Made by a program: the position numbers and the translations under genes
Origin: Pseudomonadota bacterium
GTDB lineage: Bacteria > Pseudomonadota > Gammaproteobacteria > Pseudomonadales > Pseudomonadaceae
Direction: 5' to 3'
Length of the DNA: 37,069 nt
Assembly (NCBI GenBank): GCA_023431055.1
Contig: JAEYXX010000130.1
Span: 1-37,069, forward strand
Shown: positions 32,490-37,069 of the stretch, one piece after another
How the letters are laid out: every line of letters starts with the position of its first letter
How positions within the stretch are numbered: the first letter of the stretch is position 1
Notes under the pieces: model-generated
Database searches by the model: none
The model's input: the letters and a program-made list of their open reading frames with translations, nothing else
Told to the model about the DNA's origin: nothing

Positions 32490-33344
32490 ATGCAGCGTTT
32501 CCTCAGTATCGCCATGGTGCTGTGCCTGGCACTGACCTTCAGCTTCGAAGCCCACGCCAAGCGTTTTGGCGGTGGCAAATCCTTCGGCTCCGCTCCCAGC
32601 CACCAGACTCGTCAGGCCACGCCGCCAGCTCAACAGGCTGCCCCGACTCCCGGCCGCCAGCAGCCTGCCGCTGCCGCCAGCGGCGCTTCGCGCTGGCTCG
32701 GCCCGCTGGCCGGTCTGGCCGCTGGTGGCCTGCTGGCCTCTATGTTCATGGGTGACGGCTTCGAAGGCCTGCAGATCATGGACTTCCTGATCTTCGGCCT
32801 GATCGCCTTCCTGATCTTCCGCTTCCTCGCCGCTCGTCGCGCTCGCCAGCAGCCGCAAATGGCCGCTGCCGGTGCGCCCTACCAGCGTGAAATGCCGCAT
32901 GTCGACAACGCTCCGGCAGCCGGCAGCAATATCTTCGGCGCTCGCCTGGCCTCGGCTGCTCCGGTGATCAACGCCCCGGCCTGGTTCAACGAGCAGAGCT
33001 TCCTGGCCGCCGGTCGTGAGCACTTCATGAACCTGCAGCAGCACTGGGACGCGAACGAAATGGACAAGATCGCCGAGTTCGTCACCCCGCAACTGCTGGA
33101 CTTCCTCAAGCGCGAGCGCGCCGAGCTGGGTGACGGCTTCCAGTCCACCTACATCGACGACCTTCAGGTTCAGCTCGATGGCGTCGACGACAACGCCGAG
33201 AAGACCATCGCCACCCTGACCTTCAGCGGTGTGTCGAAGACCTCGCGCTTCGACCAGGGCGAACCGTTCAGCGAAAGCTGGCGCCTGGAACGCGCCCAGG
33301 GCGACAACCAGCCCTGGCTGATCGCCGGCATTCGCCAGAACTGA
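32490..33344 (+). CDS. Tim44-like domain membrane protein
   Basis: Function unknown in bacteria. The 284-residue protein has an N-terminal signal-like hydrophobic segment (about 5-23, FLSIAMVLCLALTFSFEAHA) and a Gly/Ser/Pro/Gln-rich low-complexity region (about 25-65). Two further hydrophobic stretches follow (about 68-86, WLGPLAGLAAGGLLASMFMG, and 95-112, LQIMDFLIFGLIAFLIFRFL). The C-terminal Tim44-like domain (about 165-284) contains FLAAGREHFMNLQQHWDANE and ends ESWRLERAQGDNQPWLIAGI. The architecture matches the family found in many proteobacteria. GTG at 32487 directly precedes the ATG at 32490, which I prefer. A strong terminator follows. Confidence 0.88.
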   Translation: MQRFLSIAMVLCLALTFSFEAHAKRFGGGKSFGSAPSHQTRQATPPAQQAAPTPGRQQPAAAASGASRWLGPLAGLAAGGLLASMFMGDGFEGLQIMDFLIFGLIAFLIFRFLAARRARQQPQMAAAGAPYQREMPHVDNAPAAGSNIFGARLASAAPVINAPAWFNEQSFLAAGREHFMNLQQHWDANEMDKIAEFVTPQLLDFLKRERAELGDGFQSTYIDDLQVQLDGVDDNAEKTIATLTFSGVSKTSRFDQGEPFSESWRLERAQGDNQPWLIAGIRQN

Positions 33345-33360
33345 TTCTGAGCAACGCATG

Positions 33361-33390
33361 AAAAACCCCGGGCAAGCCCGGGGTTTTTCG
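33361..33390. terminator. Bidirectional rho-independent terminator
   Basis: AAAAACCCCGGG-CAAG-CCCGGGGTTTTT is a perfect hairpin with A and T runs on both sides. It ends the Tim44-like gene on the plus strand and can also end the converging GNAT gene on the minus strand. Confidence 0.93.
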
Positions 33391-33402
33391 TTTCCCCAGT
33401 CA

Positions 33403-33456
33403 TCGCGGCTAAAGCCGCTCCTACGATCAGCCCCGTGGGAGGCACTTCAGCGGCGA
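33403..33456. repeat. REP-like pair, GCGGCTAAAGCCGCTCC type
   Basis: TCGCGGCTAAAGCCGCTCCT (33403-33422) faces GTGGGAGGCACTTCAGCGGC (33435-33454). A related pair lies at 34452-34519 and a fragment near 10916-10939. It is placed at the 3' end of the GNAT gene. Confidence 0.75.
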
Positions 33457-33464
33457 CCGCCCCA

Positions 33465-33935
33465 TCACGACAGCTCAGTAGCGGCCCGGCGCATGCCGAT
33501 ATGCGGGATGTCGTCTTCCAGATAGACCTCGGTCACCGCCACGAAGCCATGACGCCCGTAGTAGCCCTGCAGGTGCGCCTGCGCCGAGAGATACACCGCA
33601 ACGCCAGGCCAGTGCCGGCTGCACTCGGCCAGAGCCTGCTCCATCAGTCGGTGGCCCAGGCCGCTGCCACGCGCCCGCTCGGCGATCACCACCCTTCCGA
33701 TCACCACCTCGCCGCCCATGCGCTGCGGGTCGAGCAAACGCAGATAGCCCACCAATCCTGACTCGTCACGCGCCAGCAGATGGCAGGTATCGCCGACCAG
33801 ATCCTGGCCATCGGTTTCCAGATAGGGGCAGTTCTGCTCGACCACGAACACCTGTGTGCGCAGCGCCAGCAGTTCATAGAGGGTGGCGGTATCGAGTTCG
33901 CTGTGGTGCAGGCAGTGCCAGGTGACGGACGACAT
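33465..33935 (-). CDS. elaA: GNAT-family N-acetyltransferase, ElaA-like
   Basis: Probably transfers an acetyl group from acetyl-CoA to an unknown amine. The 156-residue protein begins MSSVTWHCLHHSELDTATLY with the ElaA signature LLALRTQVFVVEQNCPYLE (about 19-37), then DGQDLVGDTCHLLA, the acetyl-CoA loop VVIAERARGSGLGHRLM (motif A, R-x-x-G-x-G) and AQAHLQGYYGRHGFV (motif B). The ATG at 33935 has GGAG upstream; a longer frame from 33959 is not supported. It stands alone between terminator or repeat elements and the divergent SMI1/KNR4 gene. ElaA proteins are widespread; their substrate is not established to my knowledge. Confidence 0.88.
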   Translation of the reverse strand: MSSVTWHCLHHSELDTATLYELLALRTQVFVVEQNCPYLETDGQDLVGDTCHLLARDESGLVGYLRLLDPQRMGGEVVIGRVVIAERARGSGLGHRLMEQALAECSRHWPGVAVYLSAQAHLQGYYGRHGFVAVTEVYLEDDIPHIGMRRAATELS

Positions 33936-34038
33936 GGTAGGGCTCCGCAAAAGCAGCATTATCCGATGACGGCGACATGTTTACACTCGGTGCGCCAGCT
34001 ACTGTATAAAGCCGATCCGCAAACGAGGAGCCGACGCC

Positions 34039-34446
34039 GTGGAAGAAGTCATCGAACAGCTGCGCGAACTCAACGAACCCGTCCCGGTGCCGCTGGAGCT
34101 GCCGGACGAGGAAACCCTGGTGGAAATCCAGGAGCAGATCCTCATCCACCTGCCCTTCGAGCTGCGCGAATTCCTGCTCAAGGTCAGCGACGTGGTCTAT
34201 GGCCGCCTGGAGCCGGTGACCGCCAGCGACCCGCATTCGCACACCTACCTGCCGGAAGTCGCCTCGGTAGCGTGGGACCTCGGCCTGCCACGCGATCTGG
34301 TGCCGCTGTGCCAGGACGGTCGCGACTACTACGCCGTGGACGTCGAAGGCCAGGTCTGGCTATGGGACGGCGACGAAGGCGAACTGACCGACGAAAGCTG
34401 GGACTCGGTCTGGCACTGGTGCCGCGACGTCTGGCTGGAGAGCTGA
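34039..34446 (+). CDS. SMI1/KNR4-family protein
   Basis: A 135-residue acidic, soluble protein of the SUKH/SMI1-KNR4 superfamily. It has the helical start EEVIEQLRELNEPV, then LPFELREFLLKVSDVVYG (about 47-64), the strand block PLCQDGRDYYAVDVEGQVWL, and a Trp-rich end (WDSVWHWCRDVWLES). The start is GTG at 34039 with GAGGAG upstream. Many SUKH members are immunity proteins against polymorphic toxins, but no toxin gene lies next to it, and single-copy housekeeping members exist in pseudomonads, so I do not assign immunity. It is divergent from the GNAT gene across 103 bp. Confidence 0.83.
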   Translation: MEEVIEQLRELNEPVPVPLELPDEETLVEIQEQILIHLPFELREFLLKVSDVVYGRLEPVTASDPHSHTYLPEVASVAWDLGLPRDLVPLCQDGRDYYAVDVEGQVWLWDGDEGELTDESWDSVWHWCRDVWLES

Positions 34447-34451
34447 GCAGC

Positions 34452-34519
34452 GTCGCCGCTAAAGCGCCTCCCACCATCTGTAGCCGACCCTCGGCACCGT
34501 GGGAGGGGCTTGAGCCGCT
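34452..34519. repeat. REP-like pair, CCGCTAAAGCGCCTCCCAC type
   Basis: GTCGCCGCTAAAGCGCCTCC (34452-34471) faces GTGGGAGGGGCTTGAGCCGC (34499-34518). It lies between the converging SMI1/KNR4 and GntR genes; same family as 33403-33456. Confidence 0.75.
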
Positions 34520-34552
34520 AGCCTCGTCAAGTGAGTTACGCAAACATCGCAC

Positions 34553-35206
34553 TCACCTCTCGCCCTGCTCCAGCGCCAGCAGGTTGAGCAAAAAGCGCGC
34601 AAAGTAGAACAGATCCTGCTCCATCGCCTGCCGCGCGGCTTTGGCATCGCCGGCCTCGATGGCAGCGAAGGCGTCTTCATGAAAGTCATTGAGCCGCAGC
34701 GAAAGGTCGGCTTCAGTGAACAGGCGATTGAGGCATGGCCCGATCTGCAGCCACAGCGACTCGATCGAACGCAGCAACACCGGATTGCCGCAGGCGCCGT
34801 ATAGGTGCAGGTGAAACTGACTGTTGGCGTTGAGGTAAGCCTGCACCTGGCGCTGCTCGATGGCACTGTCCATGCTCTTGACGCAATCACGCAGCGTGGC
34901 GAGGTCATCGGCTGCCAGGCGCGGGGTTGCCAGTTCGACGGCCAGCCCCTCCAGCGCCAGGCGTACCTGGAAAATATTCTCGTAGCGTTCGCGAGTCATC
35001 GACGGCACGCGCACCGAGCGCTGCTGCTCGCCTTCCAGCGCACCCTCGGCCACCAGCCGTTGCAAGGCTGCACGCACCGGCATCGGGCTGGTGCCCCACT
35101 CGGCCGCCAGGTCGCGGATCTTCAAGGCCTGCCCCGGCTGGAAGCGGCCGGCCAGCAGGCCCTCACGAATACGTTGGTACAACTGTTCCTGCAGATTGTC
35201 GCTCAT
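34553..35206 (-). CDS. GntR-family regulator, FadR/FCD subgroup
   Basis: A 217-residue regulator. The N-terminal winged helix-turn-helix (about 5-70) includes LAGRFQPGQALKIRDLAAEW and SPMPVRAALQRLVAEGAL. The FCD ligand-binding domain (about 77-210) has metal-site residues as in the family: Asp/His in NANSQFHLHLYGACGNPVL and His in LRLNDFHEDAFAAIEAGD. FCD regulators usually respond to small organic acids or amino acid derivatives bound through a metal. It is divergent from the aminotransferase gene; two TGTGATCACA palindromes between them fit the TNGTNNACNA sites known for FadR-type GntR proteins. It probably represses the aminotransferase-glutamine synthetase genes until an inducer is present. 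Confidence 0.92.
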   Translation of the reverse strand: MSDNLQEQLYQRIREGLLAGRFQPGQALKIRDLAAEWGTSPMPVRAALQRLVAEGALEGEQQRSVRVPSMTRERYENIFQVRLALEGLAVELATPRLAADDLATLRDCVKSMDSAIEQRQVQAYLNANSQFHLHLYGACGNPVLLRSIESLWLQIGPCLNRLFTEADLSLRLNDFHEDAFAAIEAGDAKAARQAMEQDLFYFARFLLNLLALEQGER

Positions 35207-35313
35207 GGTTTCAACGTCCTTGTGGCGGCGCAGGCAGTTGGGACAGGGTCAGTAGGCAGTCGCGCATGGCGTTCTCCAATGGAGTGAGTGATGGATATAG
35301 CGTTTCATCGATA

Positions 35314-35329
35314 TTCTGTGATCACAGAA
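35314..35329. promoter_or_regulatory. GntR operator 1 (perfect 16-bp palindrome)
   Basis: TTCTGTGATCACAGAA is perfectly self-complementary. It lies 107 bp upstream of the GntR start, in A/T-rich DNA. The core TGTGATCACA is shared with operator 2, centre to centre 63 bp away. It differs from a CRP/Vfr site, which would need six bases between TGTGA and TCACA. Confidence 0.82.
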
Positions 35330-35376
35330 CTGGCAAAATATTAACTCATTTTGCGTATATGCGGATAACTTGTAAT

Positions 35377-35392
35377 TTCTGTGATCACAAAA
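35377..35392. promoter_or_regulatory. GntR operator 2
   Basis: TTCTGTGATCACAAAA holds the same 10-bp core TGTGATCACA; one outer position breaks the symmetry. It ends 34 bp before the aminotransferase ATG (35427), in a position to overlap its promoter or transcription start. Confidence 0.82.
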
Positions 35393-35426
35393 TACCATGT
35401 GTAGAAATTCGAACGAGGTGTTCAAG

Positions 35427-36818
35427 ATGACTGCCAGTGGTATTGCCCCAACCGCCGTGGAAACCTTCGCTGCCCGTGAGCGCGCGCGCTTTCTCGAGCG
35501 CAATCCGAAGTCGGTGGCCCTGGCCGAACGCGCCCGTCACTCGCTATACGGCGGCGTGCCGATGCACTGGATGGCCGACTGGTCGACGCCGGTACCGCTG
35601 TTCGTCGAACGCGCCAAGGGCGCGCGCTTCTTCGATGTGGACGGTCACGAATACGTCGACTTCTGCCTGGGCGACACCGGCACCATGTTCGGCCACTCGC
35701 CCGACCCGGTCGCGCGCGCCCTCGCCGAGCAGGCCAATAACGGTCTGACTACCATGCTGCCCGGCGAGGACGCAGTGGTCTGCGGCGAGCTGCTGGCCCA
35801 GCGCTTCGGTCTACCTTTCTGGCAGGTGACCGCCACGGCAACAGATTCCAATCGCTATGTGCTGCGCTGGGCCCGCGCGATCACCCAGCGCAAGACCCTG
35901 CTGGTGTTCGACGGCTGCTACCACGGCACTGTCGACGACGTGATGGTGCGCCATCGCGATGGCCAGACCGTGCACCGGTCCGGCCTGGTCGGCCAGGCCT
36001 ACGACCTGACCGAGCACAGCCGCGCCATCCCCTTCAACGACGTCGCTGCGCTGGAAGCGGCGCTGGCTCAGGGCGATGTCTGCGCCCTGCTCTGCGAGCC
36101 GGCAATGACCAATATCGGCATGGTGCTGCCCGATCCGGGGTTCCTGCAGAAGTGCCGCGAGCTGACGCGCAAGCACGGCAGTCTGCTGATCATCGACGAG
36201 ACGCACACCATCTCCACCGATATCGGCGGCTGCACGCGCCTGTGGGGCCTGGATCCGGACTTCTTCGTGGTCGGCAAGCCCATCGCTGGTGGCGTACCGT
36301 GTGGCGTCTTCGGTTGCAGCGCGGCGATGGCCGAAGCGATGACCAAGGCTCGCCAACGCGCCAGCGAGGCAAGCCACGGTCACGGCCACAGCGGCATGGG
36401 CACCACCCTGTCGGCCAACGCCCTGGCCATGCACTGCATGCGCGCCAACCTGGAACAGGTGATGACCCAGGCCGCCTATGACCACATGCTGCCGCTGGCC
36501 GCACGCCTGGCCGAAGGCTTGCGCCAGCTGATCGACAAGCACGGCCTCAATTGGTCGGTGAACGAGCTGGGCGCGCGTTGTGAATTCCAGTTCTGCCCCG
36601 CCCCGCCGCGCACTGGCGCCGAGGCCGAAGCGGCATTCCATGACGAGTTGCAGATGGCCCTGCACCTGTACCTGATCAATCGCGGCATCCTGATCACGCC
36701 GTTCCACAACATGACCCTGTGCTGCCCGAGCACCACGGCCGAGAATGTGGACAAGCTGATCGCCATGCTCGATCAGGCCCTCACCGAGCTGCTGGCCATC
36801 CCCGGTGCACGTGAGTAA
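35427..36818 (+). CDS. Class III PLP-dependent aminotransferase (GSAM-like)
   Basis: Transfers an amino group from an unknown amine or amino acid to a keto acid. The 463-residue protein has the fold of class III transaminases and resembles glutamate-1-semialdehyde aminomutase: FFDVDGHEYVDFCLGDTGTM (about 68-87), VFDGCYHGTVDDVMV (about 160-174), LLIIDETHTIS with the PLP-pyridine Asp257, and FFVVGKPIAGGVPCGVFG with the Schiff-base Lys284. The usual SGTEA loop reads ATATDSN and a His-rich HGHGHSG stretch precedes GTTLSANALA, so it is not GSAM itself. ATG at 35427 has GAGGTG upstream; an ATG at 35397 lies in the operator. It is followed by a glutamine synthetase-like gene and divergent from a GntR regulator, suggesting amine or amino acid catabolism. 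Confidence 0.9.
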   Translation: MTASGIAPTAVETFAARERARFLERNPKSVALAERARHSLYGGVPMHWMADWSTPVPLFVERAKGARFFDVDGHEYVDFCLGDTGTMFGHSPDPVARALAEQANNGLTTMLPGEDAVVCGELLAQRFGLPFWQVTATATDSNRYVLRWARAITQRKTLLVFDGCYHGTVDDVMVRHRDGQTVHRSGLVGQAYDLTEHSRAIPFNDVAALEAALAQGDVCALLCEPAMTNIGMVLPDPGFLQKCRELTRKHGSLLIIDETHTISTDIGGCTRLWGLDPDFFVVGKPIAGGVPCGVFGCSAAMAEAMTKARQRASEASHGHGHSGMGTTLSANALAMHCMRANLEQVMTQAAYDHMLPLAARLAEGLRQLIDKHGLNWSVNELGARCEFQFCPAPPRTGAEAEAAFHDELQMALHLYLINRGILITPFHNMTLCCPSTTAENVDKLIAMLDQALTELLAIPGARE

Positions 36819-36825
36819 TACAGCC

Positions 36826-36899
36826 CGTAGGGTGGATGGCGCTTTATCCATCCACCACGCACGGTGAAAGGTGGATGAAAAAGCGTCATCCACCCTACG
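36826..36899. repeat. Imperfect inverted repeat, CGTAGGGTGGATG arms
   Basis: CGTAGGGTGGATG (36826-36838) and CATCCACCCTACG (36887-36899) pair perfectly, with further imperfect pairing inside (GCGCTTT/AAAAGCG) and an internal copy of GGTGGATG at 36870-36877. It lies between the aminotransferase and the glutamine synthetase-like gene. The tip GTAGGGTG is shared with the repeat at 3854. Confidence 0.85.
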
Positions 36900-36948
36900 C
36901 CCCTCCCACAAGATGAGCTGCGCCCCACGACCTTTTGCGAGAACCACC

Positions 36949-37069
36949 ATGCAATTCGCCAATCCCCAGGAAGCCCGCGATTTCCTCGCCAAGCACCCCG
37001 AGGTGCGCAGCATCGAGCTGATGCTGATCGACGCCAATGGCATCCCGCGCGGCAAGCTGCTGCATCGCG
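36949..37069 (+). CDS. Glutamine synthetase-family protein, 5' end only
   Basis: Only the first 40 codons are present before the right edge. They read MQFANPQEARDFLAKHPEVR and then IELMLIDANGIPRGKLLHR. The second part is the N-terminal beta-grasp signature of PuuA-like glutamine synthetases (gamma-glutamylpolyamine or gamma-glutamylamide ligases), in which xxLxxxDxNGxxRGK is usual. In such systems the ligase attaches glutamate to an amine before oxidation or transamination. It follows the aminotransferase on the same strand after a 130-bp gap with a palindromic repeat. GCGAGAACCACC upstream has a weak ribosome site. True GlnA is unlikely because its start differs. Confidence 0.85.
   Translation, partial: MQFANPQEARDFLAKHPEVRSIELMLIDANGIPRGKLLHR

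Noticed and set aside
34039..34446. Immunity gene of a polymorphic toxin system
   Set aside because: The SMI1/KNR4 fold alone is not enough; there is no toxin, Rhs or T6SS gene in the neighbourhood.
35314..35392. CRP/Vfr sites
   Set aside because: TGTGA and TCACA half sites are fused to TGTGATCACA with no 6-bp spacer; this fits GntR-type operators better.
1..37069. CRISPR array, prophage or insertion sequence with transposase
   Set aside because: No regularly spaced direct repeats, phage genes or transposase reading frames were found in the window.

Overview
This window is high-GC chromosomal DNA of a gamma-proteobacterium, almost certainly a Pseudomonas of the mendocina/oleovorans/alcaligenes type. 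The evidence is gene content and order: zur-znuC-znuB, then a lipoprotein gene, then metN-metI-metQ, as I remember from the P. aeruginosa chromosome; a complete Pseudomonas-type Has hemophore locus; GTAGCCCGGAT-type palindromic repeats; and frequent TTG/GTG starts. There is no sign of prophage, plasmid, CRISPR, transposase or tRNA. The two ends cut a gene each.

Region by region. 1-2.5 kb: a truncated RpiR/HexR-like regulator divergent from zwf (glucose-6-phosphate dehydrogenase), with a HexR-like palindrome between them. 2.5-3.8 kb: an AmpG/FptX-like MFS permease. 3.9-7.0 kb: the zinc uptake module, znuA divergent from zur-znuC-znuB across a Zur box. 7.2-10.8 kb: a lipoprotein gene, then metNIQ (methionine uptake) with a terminator. 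10.9-21.6 kb, all on the minus strand: the heme acquisition locus hasI-hasS-hasR-hasA-hasD-hasE-hasF followed by hemO (heme oxygenase) and a DUF454 membrane protein gene. Fur boxes lie before hasI and hasR. 21.6-23.0 kb: a LysR regulator divergent from a VOC protein. 23.0-26.7 kb: an unrecognised helical protein and a large PAS-PAS-GGDEF-EAL membrane protein whose GGDEF motif is degenerate. 27.0-29.2 kb: uvrD, followed directly by a MITE-like repeat. 29.3-31.6 kb: two tandem, very similar TRAP solute-binding lipoproteins without permease genes. 31.7-34.4 kb: TetR regulator, Tim44-like protein, GNAT acetyltransferase, SMI1/KNR4 protein. 34.5-37.07 kb: a GntR/FCD regulator divergent from a class III aminotransferase and a truncated glutamine synthetase-like gene, with two TGTGATCACA palindromes 63 bp apart between them.

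How the genes fit together. The Has block describes a full path: sense external heme (HasR-HasS-HasI), secrete the hemophore HasA by a type I exporter (HasDEF), import heme (HasR), and open the ring in the cytoplasm (HemO). The least characterised block is the GntR-aminotransferase-glutamine synthetase unit, which looks like an inducible amine or amino acid catabolic system that uses gamma-glutamylation. Several intergenic repeats supply the stop codon of the gene they follow.
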